Positions 43,456 through 53,356 of a DNA stretch of 64,000 bases are shown one piece after another. Each line of letters starts with the position of its first letter. Position 1 is the stretch's first letter. The notes under the pieces are model-generated. The model ran no database searches, was not told the DNA's origin, and saw only the letters and a list, made by a program, of their open reading frames with translations. The translations under genes and the position numbers were made by a program. The stretch comes from Chthoniobacterales bacterium (lineage in GTDB: Bacteria; Verrucomicrobiota; Verrucomicrobiia; Chthoniobacterales; JACTMZ01): NCBI GenBank assembly GCA_018402585.1, contig JAGYIO010000008.1, forward strand, positions 1 through 64,000, written 5' to 3'.

Positions 43456-46400
43456 ACCACGAACTTCTTTCCGCCGGCGAGGCCAGCGCCGCCGCGCGGG
43501 CCTGGCTCGAGGCCATCCGCCGCGCCGCCCCCGCCGTGGCCGGCGGCGCCGCCGCCCCGGCCCAGCCCTTCCTTGTTGCTTGGCTGGCCGCTCATCTGCA
43601 GCGGCCGGTCTGCGTGATCTGTGCCGACGTCAAAGGCCAGGAAGAATTCCACCACGACCTGCAATTCTGGAACCAACGCGCCCTCTTCGTGCCGGACCTC
43701 GAACTGGCCGCCGCCGGCGTAGGCAACCCGGACCCCGAACTGGCCGCCGCCCGCCTCGCCGCGCTGCGCGAACTCGACACCAACCCGCCGCCGCTCACCG
43801 TGGTCACCGCAGCCGGCCTCGATCATCCCGCACCCTCGCGGGAAAAGCTGGCCGGCGATATCCTCACCCTCCGGCGGGGAGAAGCACTTCCACTCGCGGG
43901 CTTGCTCGCCCGCTTGGAGCAGACCGGCTTCATCCGCGTGCCCACCGCGGCGCAACGCGGCCACTACGCGGTGCGCGGCGGCATCGTCGATGTCTTCCCC
44001 TGGCAGACCATCCTCCCCCTGCGCCTCGAATTTTTCGGCGACGAGATTGAATCCATCCGCTCCTACGATCCCGATTCCCAACGCTCGGTCGAAACACTGG
44101 AGAGCGGTGAGCTTGGCCTCGGGGACGGCGGCGGGGCGGACGACGCCACCTTGCGGGCACATTTTGCGCCCGACACCCTGTTCCTCTCGATCGAAGACGC
44201 CGCCCCCGACGCGCCGGCCCGGCTGCATTCCGGCCCCGTCTTGGCCGACGACGAGGACCTCGACATCCTCGCCACCGATCACCCGCTCGGGGATTTCGCC
44301 GCCGGGGACATCGTTCTGCTTGAACAACGCCGCCGCGATCTTTTCCGCCAGATCGCGCAATGGCAGGCCGACGGATGGACCGTGCGTATCGTCTGCGCCA
44401 ACGAAGGCGAGGCCACCCGGTTGCGCGAGTTGGCTGCTTCGGGCGAGACCACCCCGCGCGATCTTCCCGTCCTCTTCGGCACCCTGACCCGCGGATTCAC
44501 CCTGCCGGATGCCAAACTGGCCCTCCTCACCGATGCCGAACTTTTCGGCCGGGCCGCCAGCCTGGAACAACGCCGGGGTGGCTGGGCCCGCGCCCGCGCC
44601 GCCCTCTCGCGCCAGACTTTGCGCTTCGATGATTTCGAGACGGACGACCTCGTGGTCCACCTCGACTACGGGATCGCGCGCTACCGCGGGCTGCAGGTCT
44701 TGCCCGGACAAGAGGACGCCGGGGAAGTCCTCACCCTCGAATTTGCCCGCGGGTCGAAACTCTACGTGCCGCTCGAACAGGGGTGGAAAGTTTCCCGTTA
44801 TGTCGGGGTCGGACGGAAAAATCCCGCGCTGAGCGAACTCGGGGACGGCCGCTGGCAACGCGCGCGGAGCAAGGCGGAAAAATCTGTCCTGGTCTACGCC
44901 GAAAAACTCCTCCGCGTGCAGGCCGAGCGGGAACTGGAGACCGGCGTGGTCTTTCCCCCGGACAATACTTGGCAACGCGAATTCGAAGATTCCTTCCCCT
45001 TCGAGGAAACCCCCGACCAACTCCGCGCCATCATCGATGCCAAAAAGGACATGGAATCAACCAAGCCGATGGACCGCCTCATCTGCGGCGACGTCGGCTT
45101 CGGGAAAACCGAAGTCGCCATCCGCGCCGCCTTCAAAGCCGTCATGGGCGGCCGGCAAGTCGCCCTGCTCGCCCCCACCACGGTGCTCGCCCAGCAGCAC
45201 TGGCAGACCCTGCGCGAGCGGATGTCCGACTACCCCGTCACGGTGGGATTGCTCAGCCGCTTCCGCACGGTCAAAGAGCAAAAATTGACCCTGGCCGGAC
45301 TGCGCGACGGCAGTGTCGACATCGTGGTCGGCACCCACCGCCTGCTCGGCAAAGATGTCGCCTTCAAAAATCTCGGCCTTGTCGTGGTCGACGAGGAGCA
45401 ACGGTTCGGCGTGCTGCACAAGGAACGGCTCAAGGAAAACTTCCGCGCTGTCGACGTCCTCACCCTCTCGGCCACCCCCATCCCGCGCACCCTCTATCTT
45501 TCGCTCCTCGGGGCGCGCGACATGAGCACGATCGAGACGCCCCCGGCCAACCGCGTTCCGATCGAGACCGTCATCTGCGGCTATGACGAACGCCTCATCC
45601 GCGACGCCATCCAACGCGAGCTGACCCGCGGTGGTCAGGTCTATTTCCTGCACAACCGGGTCAAATCGATCGGCCTCCTCGAGAAGCGCCTGAAGGAACT
45701 CCTGCCCCGCGCGCGGATCCTGACCGGACACGGACAAATGCCCGAAGAGGAGCTTGAAGACATCATGGCCACCTTTGTCGCCGGCCGGGCCGACATCCTG
45801 CTCTGCACCACGATCATTGAAAGCGGCCTCGATATTCCCAACGCCAACACCATCATCATCGACCGGGCCGACCGCTTCGGCCTGGCCGACCTTTACCAAT
45901 TGCGCGGACGCGTCGGACGCTCCAACCACAAGGCCTACGCGTATCTCCTCCTGCCGCGCGACCTGATGGGCGCGGGCGAGGCACGCCAGCGCATCGCGGC
46001 CATCCGGCAGTATTCCAGCCTCGGGGCCGGATTCCGCGTCGCCATGCGCGACCTCGAAATCCGCGGCGCGGGCAACATCCTCGGCACGGAGCAGAGCGGA
46101 CACATCCTGGCCATCGGTTTCGAATTTTACTGCCGCCTGCTCAAAGCCGCGGTGGCCAAGCTGAAAGGGGAAAGGGCCCCCGGCCGGCCGGACATCAAGG
46201 TCGACCTCGACTTCATCGCGCCAGACCCCGCGACGGCCCGCAGCGGACAACTTCCCGCTTGGATCCCGCCCGGCTACATCGCCGAACCGAAGGAACGCAT
46301 TGCCGCCCACCGCGCCCTGGCCGAGACCGAAACCCTCGCCGGGCTTGACCAGCTGAAGAACCAGTGGCGCGACCGCTACGGGCGCCTCCCGGCCCCCGCC

Positions 46401-46598
46401 CGGAATCTCCTCAAGACCGCCGCCGCCCGTCTCCGCGCCGCCGGGGCAAACATCGACCTGGTCGAAACCGAGGGAAAAGTCCTCCGCCTCCGCCGGGGCG
46501 GAGATTTCATCATGATCGGCCACCGCCACCCCCGGCTCGACTCCGAAGATCCCGCCTTGAAATTGCGCCAGATTCTTACACTCTTGCAGCAGCTGTGA
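43452..46598 (+). CDS. mfd: Transcription-repair coupling factor
   Basis: This 1048-residue protein removes RNA polymerase stalled at DNA lesions and recruits UvrA. It shows the UvrB-like N-terminal region, the RNA-polymerase-interaction/CarD-like domain (VHLDYGIARYRGLQVLPG), the RecG-like helicase with Walker A GDVGFGKTEVAIRAAF, DEEQRFGV and QLRGRVGRSNHKAYAYLL, and the C-terminal TRCF domain. It is about 100 residues shorter than E. coli Mfd, mainly near the N terminus. GTG 43452 is in a GTGA overlap. Confidence 0.96.
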   Translation: MNHELLSAGEASAAARAWLEAIRRAAPAVAGGAAAPAQPFLVAWLAAHLQRPVCVICADVKGQEEFHHDLQFWNQRALFVPDLELAAAGVGNPDPELAAARLAALRELDTNPPPLTVVTAAGLDHPAPSREKLAGDILTLRRGEALPLAGLLARLEQTGFIRVPTAAQRGHYAVRGGIVDVFPWQTILPLRLEFFGDEIESIRSYDPDSQRSVETLESGELGLGDGGGADDATLRAHFAPDTLFLSIEDAAPDAPARLHSGPVLADDEDLDILATDHPLGDFAAGDIVLLEQRRRDLFRQIAQWQADGWTVRIVCANEGEATRLRELAASGETTPRDLPVLFGTLTRGFTLPDAKLALLTDAELFGRAASLEQRRGGWARARAALSRQTLRFDDFETDDLVVHLDYGIARYRGLQVLPGQEDAGEVLTLEFARGSKLYVPLEQGWKVSRYVGVGRKNPALSELGDGRWQRARSKAEKSVLVYAEKLLRVQAERELETGVVFPPDNTWQREFEDSFPFEETPDQLRAIIDAKKDMESTKPMDRLICGDVGFGKTEVAIRAAFKAVMGGRQVALLAPTTVLAQQHWQTLRERMSDYPVTVGLLSRFRTVKEQKLTLAGLRDGSVDIVVGTHRLLGKDVAFKNLGLVVVDEEQRFGVLHKERLKENFRAVDVLTLSATPIPRTLYLSLLGARDMSTIETPPANRVPIETVICGYDERLIRDAIQRELTRGGQVYFLHNRVKSIGLLEKRLKELLPRARILTGHGQMPEEELEDIMATFVAGRADILLCTTIIESGLDIPNANTIIIDRADRFGLADLYQLRGRVGRSNHKAYAYLLLPRDLMGAGEARQRIAAIRQYSSLGAGFRVAMRDLEIRGAGNILGTEQSGHILAIGFEFYCRLLKAAVAKLKGERAPGRPDIKVDLDFIAPDPATARSGQLPAWIPPGYIAEPKERIAAHRALAETETLAGLDQLKNQWRDRYGRLPAPARNLLKTAAARLRAAGANIDLVETEGKVLRLRRGGDFIMIGHRHPRLDSEDPALKLRQILTLLQQL

Positions 46599-47581
46599 TC
46601 ACCGTCCTCCGCTTCTCCCCGGGCGCCCTGGCCCTTGCCCTCGTTCTGCTCCCGCTCACCGCCCCGGGCCAGGAGCGCGACCGGCTGGTCGACGGCATTG
46701 CCGCAGTGGTCAATTCCAATGCCATCACCTTCGGTCAAGTCCGCGAACTTCTCATGTTCCGCCAGCGGTCCCTCTCCGAAATGTACCAAGGCGACGAATT
46801 GCGCGACAAGATGAAGGAGTCGCAGGACGCCGCGCTCAAAGACCTCATCGACCGCCAACTCATCATCGACTACTTCAAAAGCGAGGGTTTCCAAATTCCG
46901 GCCCACGTGGTCGAAGACCGGGTGAACACGATTATCCGCGAGGAATTCGGCGGCGATCGCCAAGCCTTTGTGCGCACGCTCAAAGCCCAGGGCTTCAGCC
47001 TCGGGCGCTTCCGCGAAATCGAACGCGACAAAATCGTGGTCCAAGCCATGCGCCAGCGCGCCGTGCAGTCCGACTTCATCATTTCACCCGACAAGGTCGA
47101 CACCTACTACCGCAAGAACCGCAAACAGTATTCCACCCAGGCGGAAATCAAACTCAACATGATCGTCCTGCGGCCCGAGTTCGACGGTTCGGACAACCCG
47201 GTCGAAGCCAAACGCGCCATGGCCAAGGAAATCCGCGCCAAGCTGGCCGGCGGCGGGGATTTCGCCAGCATGGCCCAGATGTATTCGGATGACAGCACGG
47301 CCGACTTCGGTGGCGACTGGGGATGGATCGACGAGAACACGCTGACCGGGTCGCTCAACGAAATCGCCTTCTCTCTCCCACCCGGCACGCTGAGCGAGAC
47401 GGTCCAAGTCGGAGACACCTTCTACCTCATGCGGGTCGAAGCCAAGAAGCCGGCCGTGGTCCAGCCCCTGGCCGAAGTCCGCGAGGAAATCAGTAAAAAG
47501 CTCGTCGAGGAAGAACGCATCCGCATGCAGGACCGCTGGATCGGCACTCTTCGCGAAAAGGCTTACGTCAAAATCTTCTGA
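46595..47581 (+). CDS. SurA-like periplasmic peptidyl-prolyl isomerase
   Basis: This 328-residue exported protein has a signal peptide ending near TAPGQ, an N-terminal SurA_N-like chaperone region (DGIAAVVNSNAITFGQVREL and FVRTLKAQGFSLGRFR) and one parvulin-type PPIase domain (about 165-275, with ADFGGDWGWIDENTL and FSLPPGTLSETV). It should help fold outer-membrane proteins, for example the porins. GTG 46595 overlaps the mfd stop; pdxA follows after two bases. Confidence 0.9.
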   Translation: MITVLRFSPGALALALVLLPLTAPGQERDRLVDGIAAVVNSNAITFGQVRELLMFRQRSLSEMYQGDELRDKMKESQDAALKDLIDRQLIIDYFKSEGFQIPAHVVEDRVNTIIREEFGGDRQAFVRTLKAQGFSLGRFREIERDKIVVQAMRQRAVQSDFIISPDKVDTYYRKNRKQYSTQAEIKLNMIVLRPEFDGSDNPVEAKRAMAKEIRAKLAGGGDFASMAQMYSDDSTADFGGDWGWIDENTLTGSLNEIAFSLPPGTLSETVQVGDTFYLMRVEAKKPAVVQPLAEVREEISKKLVEEERIRMQDRWIGTLREKAYVKIF

Positions 47582-47583
47582 GC

Positions 47584-48444
47584 GTGCCCGCCCGTCCCAT
47601 CCTCGGACTCACCACCGGCGATCCGGCCGGAATCGGACCGGAACTCATCACCCGCTGCCTCGCCGCTCCCGGACTGCCCGACGGCGTCGACTTCCGTCTC
47701 ATCGGCCACGCCGGCGGGCCTGCCCCCGGAAAGCCCAGCCCCGCCTCCGCGCAGGTCGCGTGGGACGCGCTGGAGGAAGCAGCCCGGCTTTTGCAGGCCG
47801 GCGCCATCCAGGCCGTGGTCACCGGCCCCGTGCACAAAGCGTCGCTCCACGCCCTCGGCTTTCCTTTTCCGGGGCAAACTGAATTTTTCGCCGCCCGGGC
47901 CGGGGTCGGGAATTTTGCCATGTGTCTGACCGGCGGACCGCTCACCGTGGCCCTCGCCACCGCGCACCTCCCCCTGCGCGAGGTGCCGTCCTCGCTCCGC
48001 ACGGAAGAAATCGTCCGCATCGGGAAACTGCTCCACGCCTTCCTCCAGCGGCGCCTCGGCCGCGCACCGCGCATCGCGGTGGCCGGACTCAATCCCCACG
48101 CCGGTGAAAACGGGCAATTCGGTCAGGAGGAAAAAACCCTCATCGCGCCCGCCATCGCCCAACTCGCCCGCGAGGGCGACTTCAGCGGCCCGCACCCCCC
48201 CGACACCGTCTTCCATCGCGCTGCCCACGGAGCGTTTGACGGCGTCCTTTGCATGTATCACGACCAAGGCCTCATCCCGCTCAAACTCCTCGCCTTCGAG
48301 ACCGGAGTGAACGTGACCCTGGGTCTGCCCCACCCGCGGACCAGCCCCGACCACGGCACCGCCTTCGACCTGGCCGGCACCGGTCGCGCCAACCACCAAA
48401 GCATGCTCGCCGCGATCCATCTCGCGGCCGACCTGCTGCGGTAG
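47584..48444 (+). CDS. pdxA: 4-hydroxythreonine-4-phosphate dehydrogenase
   Basis: This 286-residue enzyme of pyridoxal phosphate synthesis has TTGDPAGIGPEL, VVTGPVHKASL, GQTEFFA, the metal-binding NPHAGENG and YHDQGLIPLKLL motifs, and HPRTSPDHGTAFDLAG. It is about 40 residues shorter than E. coli PdxA, missing part of an N-terminal segment. GTG 47584 follows the SurA-like stop by two bases; it ends the purA-pdxA operon. A PLP supply gene and a PLP enzyme (class IV aminotransferase) thus share one operon. Confidence 0.95.
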   Translation: MPARPILGLTTGDPAGIGPELITRCLAAPGLPDGVDFRLIGHAGGPAPGKPSPASAQVAWDALEEAARLLQAGAIQAVVTGPVHKASLHALGFPFPGQTEFFAARAGVGNFAMCLTGGPLTVALATAHLPLREVPSSLRTEEIVRIGKLLHAFLQRRLGRAPRIAVAGLNPHAGENGQFGQEEKTLIAPAIAQLAREGDFSGPHPPDTVFHRAAHGAFDGVLCMYHDQGLIPLKLLAFETGVNVTLGLPHPRTSPDHGTAFDLAGTGRANHQSMLAAIHLAADLLR

Positions 48445-48496
48445 ACGTCCTTGTCGCCGCAGGATTGCTCAAGGTGGATTACGATCCACCAACTCC

Positions 48497-48538
48497 CTCA
48501 ACCCTCAACGCTCAACGCTCAACGCTCAACCCTCAACT
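48497..48538. repeat. Six tandem 7-bp units
   Basis: CTCAACC, CTCAACG three times, CTCAACC and CTCAACT follow without gaps in the spacer between pdxA and cysH. It is a small satellite-like repeat with no coding role seen. Confidence 0.85.
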
Positions 48539-48540
48539 TT

Positions 48541-49278
48541 TCAAATCATATATTCCGGCCCGCCCGCCTGCTCATGCAGACCGCACTCGCGCTTCAGCCC
48601 GCTGAAACGCGTGTCCTCCACCTTCATCCCGTCGGCAAAGCGGATCGTACTGTGCGTGTCGCCGATGCTGATGTAGCCCTGCTCCCAAAGTGGATGGTAA
48701 GGCAGGTCGTGCTTGCGCAAATATTCGCCCACTTGCCGGTCGGACCAATCGACAATCGGGTGAATTTTGAGCACCCGATTCTGGCGTTTGATCACGGGCA
48801 AATCCTCGCGGGTCGCGGCATGCTCACGGCGCAGTCCGGCGAACCACACGCTGGCCCCGAGGTCCTGCAGCGCCCGGTTCATCGGCTCAACCTTGTTCAG
48901 CCGTCCGTATTTCTCCAGCCCCTCGACCCCCTGTTCCCAAAGTTTTCCGTAAAGCGCCTCCTGGCGCGCCGCGGTCAGCAAGGGCGCATAGACCTGCAAA
49001 TTCAGCCCCAGCTTTTCGGTCAGCTCCCCGGCGAAGCGGTAGGTCTCGGCAAAAAGGTAACCGGTATCGACCAAGACCACGGGAATCTGCGGGTCGACCC
49101 GTGTGACGAGATGGAGCATGACGGCCGCCTGCACCCCGAAACTCGTGCTTAGCACAACATGGCCGCGGAACTCCTCGTGCGCCCAGCGCACCCGCTCCGT
49201 GGCGGACCGTGCCCCAAGCTCGAGATTCCAAGCCGCGACTTGGGCGGGGTCAAATTCGGGCTGGAGCGGCTTGGTCAT
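48541..49278 (-). CDS. cysH: Phosphoadenylyl-sulfate (PAPS) reductase
   Basis: This 245-residue enzyme reduces activated sulfate to sulfite with thioredoxin. Motifs are [17 protein letters not shown] (PP-loop like), [24 protein letters not shown] and the catalytic ECGLHEQ near the C terminus. The CC..CC iron-sulfur motif of plant-type APS reductases is absent, so PAPS rather than APS is the likely substrate. ATG 49278 gives [10 protein letters not shown]. No other sulfur genes are adjacent. Confidence 0.93.
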   Translation of the reverse strand: MTKPLQPEFDPAQVAAWNLELGARSATERVRWAHEEFRGHVVLSTSFGVQAAVMLHLVTRVDPQIPVVLVDTGYLFAETYRFAGELTEKLGLNLQVYAPLLTAARQEALYGKLWEQGVEGLEKYGRLNKVEPMNRALQDLGASVWFAGLRREHAATREDLPVIKRQNRVLKIHPIVDWSDRQVGEYLRKHDLPYHPLWEQGYISIGDTHSTIRFADGMKVEDTRFSGLKRECGLHEQAGGPEYMI

Positions 49279-49383
49279 CAAAAAAAGGCCTTGCCGAATA
49301 CGCCTCCCGGGCCCCCGCGGCAAGCAGCAAATCAGCGGAAATTCCATGGACCACCGCCGTCCAGACGCGGCATAAAACATCCC

Positions 49384-51513
49384 GTGCCCCGCCGCTTCAT
49401 CCTGCCGCTCGCCCTCGGCCTCCTCCTTTTCCCCGCCGGTTGCGGGAAAAAGGGGCCTCCCATCCTGGCCGAAAAAGACGACCCCTGGGCCGTTTGCGCT
49501 TTTGCCCGCCATATTCCGGCCTCGAGTGAAGGCTTTTTCTGGTGCCGTCACCCCGCCGAAAGCTGGCGGGACCTCGCGGGCCGCGCGGCACCCCTGCTCG
49601 AGCCACCCGGTTTGCCCCGTTCCTGGCAAGGCACCTCCCCGGGACGGATCTTCCAAGCCTGGCTCGAAGCACCGCGCACCCCGGAAATCCTCACCGCGCT
49701 CGGTCCGGTCGACCAAGGGGAAATCTTCCTCGCCCTCGGGGCCGGCAGCGGATCGCAACTGGCCGCCCTGCAGCAAGTCAAACGACTCTTCGCAGTCGCG
49801 CGCCTGCGCAACCTCTTCACTCCGCTGCCGGCCGAAGAGGCCCCGCCGGAGGAAATTATCCCCCTTGAAGCCCTGCCGGAGGACCTCGCTGCGGCCGCCT
49901 TCACCGAGGTGATCACACCGCTCGCGCCCGCCATGCAGGAGGCCCTGGAAAAATTTGTCCGCGAGGCCGTTGTCCCGCCCCTCCTCCTCGGCGCCAAACT
50001 GCCCCCCGACTCCCCCCTGCCGGGACTGCTCGAAACATGGGCCGCCAGCCTTCCCGAAAAAATCCCGCGCGACCGCGTCGAGGCCGGTGAGCACGGAGAA
50101 TTCACCCGTCTGCGGCTTCCCCTCACCCTCCTCGTGCCGACCAATGTCGCGGTGCGCACCCGCGACATCCTCGCGGCCAACCTCGGCGACCCTTACGCCG
50201 CCACCTACCTCGTGCGCGACCTGCTGGCCAAGGTCACCACGCTCGGATTCGGACAGATGCACGGCTATTTCGTCATTTCGATCGGCACGGACTCCGGCCG
50301 GCCAACCTTGGCCGCCGGGCCGGCCGACGCCTTGCCCTCCACCCCCGTCATGCAACGCCTCGAACCCTTGCTCACCGCGGGGGCCGACACCGTCTTCTAT
50401 GCCGACCCACTGGTCGTCAGCCTCGCCGCCGCTCCCCCTCCGGTGACCGAATATCTCGAGGCCGCCCTCGAAGCGGCCTTGGAATTCGCGCCGGCCGAAA
50501 CCATCGATCCCCTCCGGGCCCAAGCCGCCCCGCTCCGCATGCAGGCGGCGGACCTTTTCCGGCCGCGGGTCTCCGCGGTCGGAGGCCTCGCCCGATACGA
50601 GGCAAATACCTGGCGGGCCGAAATCTTCGGCGGCTCCCTCGCGCCGCGCCTCGCCCTCGCTAACGCCGCCCCCTTGCTCAGGCCGGAGACCGGCGTGGAT
50701 CTTTTCTGGACCGAAAATTGGGAGGCCGGCTACGTGCGGCGATTGACCGATTTCAGCGCAGGGCTGGCCACCTTTGCCGCCGCGTGGACCAAAGCGCTCG
50801 GGCCGGTTTTCCTCGACGAACAAGGCCAGGCCACGGTCAAAGCTTTTCTGCACCTCGCCGCCGGACCGTTGGAACAACTCAAATCCCAGGCCGGGCCGCT
50901 CCTCGAGGCCGCGCTCGGAACCCAGGTCGCCCTCGCCGTTGCCTTCGCTGGCTCCATGCCTCCCCCTCCGCTGCTGCCGCCCGCCGCCGCGCAAGCCAGC
51001 TTGCCGCGCGTCGCCCTAGCCGCCGCCCTGCGGGATCGCGCGGCGCTCAGCCGTGGTTGGGAGGCAGTGACCCAGGCGGGTGAGACCGCGCGCTGGCCGG
51101 CCCCCGTGGCCTGGCCCGAGTTGGGCGGGGCCGTGACCTACGCCTATCCCTTGCCCCTCGGCGGACCCGACCTCGGCCTGGCTGTCACCATCGATGGCAA
51201 CCGCTGGCTCCTCGGCAACTCCCGGGCCTTCAACCTGCAGGTTGCCGCGTCGCCGCCCGCGGCAGCCGGCCGCGATGCGGTTCAGGCCGGGGAATTCCAG
51301 ACCGCACCGCTGGCCACCTTCGCCGCGGCCTGGGCCACGGCCTTGGACGAGGATCCCTCGCTCGCCGGGATGACCGCCGGACTCATCCCTTCCGATCCGC
51401 AGATTCTCTCCGCCGCGGCTGAGGTGCTGAAAACACCGCGCCGCTTCCGTTACGAAGCCCGCTGGGAGCAGGAGATGCTCCACCGCGTGCTCGAGCTCGC
51501 GCCGGTTCCCTGA
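49384..51513 (+). CDS. Large lipoprotein of unknown function
   Basis: This 709-residue protein starts at GTG 49384 with a lipoprotein signal ([15 protein letters not shown], Cys about residue 20). The mature part is Ala, Leu and Pro rich with long helical-looking segments and no recognised domain; it has no transmembrane segment after the signal. It faces away from cysH across a 105-base gap. A long frame continues upstream to 49159 but overlaps the cysH region and lacks a signal. It is followed by the PfkB-type gene after about 45 bases. Confidence 0.75.
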   Translation: MPRRFILPLALGLLLFPAGCGKKGPPILAEKDDPWAVCAFARHIPASSEGFFWCRHPAESWRDLAGRAAPLLEPPGLPRSWQGTSPGRIFQAWLEAPRTPEILTALGPVDQGEIFLALGAGSGSQLAALQQVKRLFAVARLRNLFTPLPAEEAPPEEIIPLEALPEDLAAAAFTEVITPLAPAMQEALEKFVREAVVPPLLLGAKLPPDSPLPGLLETWAASLPEKIPRDRVEAGEHGEFTRLRLPLTLLVPTNVAVRTRDILAANLGDPYAATYLVRDLLAKVTTLGFGQMHGYFVISIGTDSGRPTLAAGPADALPSTPVMQRLEPLLTAGADTVFYADPLVVSLAAAPPPVTEYLEAALEAALEFAPAETIDPLRAQAAPLRMQAADLFRPRVSAVGGLARYEANTWRAEIFGGSLAPRLALANAAPLLRPETGVDLFWTENWEAGYVRRLTDFSAGLATFAAAWTKALGPVFLDEQGQATVKAFLHLAAGPLEQLKSQAGPLLEAALGTQVALAVAFAGSMPPPPLLPPAAAQASLPRVALAAALRDRAALSRGWEAVTQAGETARWPAPVAWPELGGAVTYAYPLPLGGPDLGLAVTIDGNRWLLGNSRAFNLQVAASPPAAAGRDAVQAGEFQTAPLATFAAAWATALDEDPSLAGMTAGLIPSDPQILSAAAEVLKTPRRFRYEARWEQEMLHRVLELAPVP

Positions 51514-51559
51514 TTTGACCTTGTGACCCCGCACCGCGTCTCCTAATTTTTACCTTCCC

Positions 51560-52504
51560 ATGTCCGTTCTCATTGTTGGTTCCATCGCGCTCGACGACGT
51601 CAAAACTCCGGTCGAGGAACGTTTCGCTCTTCTCGGCGGCTCCGCGTCCTACGCTGCGGTCGCTGCCGGTTACTTTTCCCCGGTCAATCTTGTGGCCATC
51701 GTGGGCCACGATTTCCCGGCCGATCACTGGAACTTCCTCCAAGCGCGCGGGATCAACCTTGAAGGCGTGCAGCGGGCCCCGGGGAAAACCTTCCGCTGGT
51801 CCGGCGAATACATGTCGGACATGAACACCCGCGAAACCCGCTCAGTCGCCCTCAACGTCTTCGAGACCTTCGCCCCGAAGCTTCCGACCCACTTCAAATC
51901 GAACGACTTCGTCCTCCTGGCCAACATCGCACCCGACTTGCAACTGCAGGTGCTCGACCAGATGGAAAAACCGAAATTCGTCATCGCCGACACGATGGAC
52001 CTCTGGATCAACATCGCCCGACCCGCCCTGCTCGACCTGCTCAAGCGGGTCGACCTGCTCATCCTCAACGACAGCGAAGCACGCGAACTGACCAAGGAAA
52101 CCAGCCTGATCAAAGCGGGCAAAAAAATCCAGTCCCTCGGACCCCGCATCGTCGCGGTGAAAAAAGGCGAACACGGCTGTCTGCTCTTCGGCCAGGACAA
52201 CGACTTCTTCAGCTGCCCGGCCTACCCGCTCGAGGATATCCACGATCCGACCGGGGCGGGCGACACCTTCGCCGGCGGCCTCACCGGCTACCTGGCGAGC
52301 CGCGGGAACCATGATGTCGGCTTCAAGGCGCTCAAGACCGCCGTGGTCGTCGGCAGCGTCTTGGCCAGCTACAACGTCGAAGCCTTCAGCCTGGAACGCC
52401 TGCGCTCGGTCGAAGAAAAGGACATCTTCTCCCGCTTCACCGAATTCCAAGACCTCGCCCACTTCGACGCCGACCTGCCCTCGCCGCACTTGGACCAAAG
52501 CTGA
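51560..52504 (+). CDS. PfkB-family carbohydrate kinase
   Basis: This 314-residue kinase of the ribokinase family shows GGSASYAAVAAGYFS near residue 25 and the second signature DPTGAGDTFAGGLTGYL near 232, which contains the catalytic Asp and anion hole. The substrate may be a sugar, nucleoside or aminoimidazole riboside; not decidable here. It stands alone after the large lipoprotein gene and converges on the DUF420 gene. Confidence 0.9.
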   Translation: MSVLIVGSIALDDVKTPVEERFALLGGSASYAAVAAGYFSPVNLVAIVGHDFPADHWNFLQARGINLEGVQRAPGKTFRWSGEYMSDMNTRETRSVALNVFETFAPKLPTHFKSNDFVLLANIAPDLQLQVLDQMEKPKFVIADTMDLWINIARPALLDLLKRVDLLILNDSEARELTKETSLIKAGKKIQSLGPRIVAVKKGEHGCLLFGQDNDFFSCPAYPLEDIHDPTGAGDTFAGGLTGYLASRGNHDVGFKALKTAVVVGSVLASYNVEAFSLERLRSVEEKDIFSRFTEFQDLAHFDADLPSPHLDQS

Positions 52505-52558
52505 CCGCCGACCATTCCGGCCTTCGTTCCCTTTGTTACCTTCTGTTCAAAAAATTCC

Positions 52559-52999
52559 CTACCCGGCCAACTGCGCCGACGGGAACCAGATGTAGAGCAT
52601 GAGGTAAACGATCACTCCGGTCACCGAGACATAAAGCCAGAGCGGCAAGGTGATCCGGGCCCACTTTTTGTGACGGTCAAAGCGCGCGCGCAGCGCGGGA
52701 ATCACCGTGATCACGACGAGCGGCACAATGGCCGCGGCCAGAATCACGTGGGTGATCAGGATGCAAAAGTAGAGCGGACGAATAAACGCGTGCTCATAGG
52801 TGAAACGCACCGATCCGACATGGTAATGATAGATGAGGTAGCTGGTCAGGAAGAGGGCGGAGACGGTCAGCGCGGAGACCATGCAGATAATGTGCTGGCC
52901 TTTGCGCTCGTGCCGGATGAACCACCATCCGGCGAGGAGGAGGAGAGTGCAGAGGGAGTTGAGCGTGGCGTTGACCGCCGGAAGATCCGTGACGCTCAT
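52559..52999 (-). CDS. DUF420 (CtaM-like) membrane protein
   Basis: This 146-residue protein with four or five helices has the DUF420 pattern (LYHYHVGSVRFTYEHAFIRP-like core with several His residues). Relatives act in haem-copper oxidase maturation. It is the last gene of the leftward respiratory run and starts in an ATGA overlap with the 78-residue protein upstream. Confidence 0.85.
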   Translation of the reverse strand: MSVTDLPAVNATLNSLCTLLLLAGWWFIRHERKGQHIICMVSALTVSALFLTSYLIYHYHVGSVRFTYEHAFIRPLYFCILITHVILAAAIVPLVVITVIPALRARFDRHKKWARITLPLWLYVSVTGVIVYLMLYIWFPSAQLAG

Positions 53000-53232
53000 C
53001 GCGCGGACCCATGCCCGGCATCAACCGCCTTGATCGTCTTCATGACGAACCAGCCCAATCCGCTGCAAAGCGCGAAAAGGAAGACCAACATGACTACCAC
53101 GCCCGAGGAAAAGGCCGCGCCGGCCATGACCGTGGTGGCTTCGGAATCCTTGGTCATCACGCGGCATCCGGCGCAAGCCCACGCAGGGGCGTTGAGCAGA
53201 AGGATGACCATCAATGTGGCGAGAGATCTCAT
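52996..53232 (-). CDS. 78-residue membrane protein with CAGCR motif
   Basis: This short protein begins MRSLATLMVILLLNAPAWA, a signal peptide, followed by CAGCRVMTKDS and one hydrophobic helix (about 38-60). The CxxC is not followed by His, so it is not a haem c site; a thiol or metal role in oxidase assembly is suggested by its place between sco and the DUF420 gene. ATG 53232 overlaps the DUF420 start by ATGA. Family not recognised. Confidence 0.7.
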   Translation of the reverse strand: MRSLATLMVILLLNAPAWACAGCRVMTKDSEATTVMAGAAFSSGVVVMLVFLFALCSGLGWFVMKTIKAVDAGHGSAR

Positions 53233-53356
53233 GCCCGAAAGATAACCTCTGCCGCTCGCCCCTTCAAGCCCTGCGCACAAGATTGTCTCTCGGCGGGAGA
53301 GCGTCCCCGCAAGCCACCCCTGATCCCGCGGCGGCCCGGGACGGCCGCCCTCCAAT

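Noticed and set aside
48497..48538. Short tandem repeat considered as a CRISPR remnant
   Set aside because: Units are only 7 bases and adjacent, with no spacers.
48541..50994. 817-residue minus-strand frame over cysH and the lipoprotein gene
   Set aside because: Only its last 245 residues are CysH; the rest is antisense to the lipoprotein gene with shadow composition.
53330..53349. Hairpin GGCGGCC/GGCCGCC after sco
   Set aside because: A 7-bp stem but no T run; a terminator is not supported.
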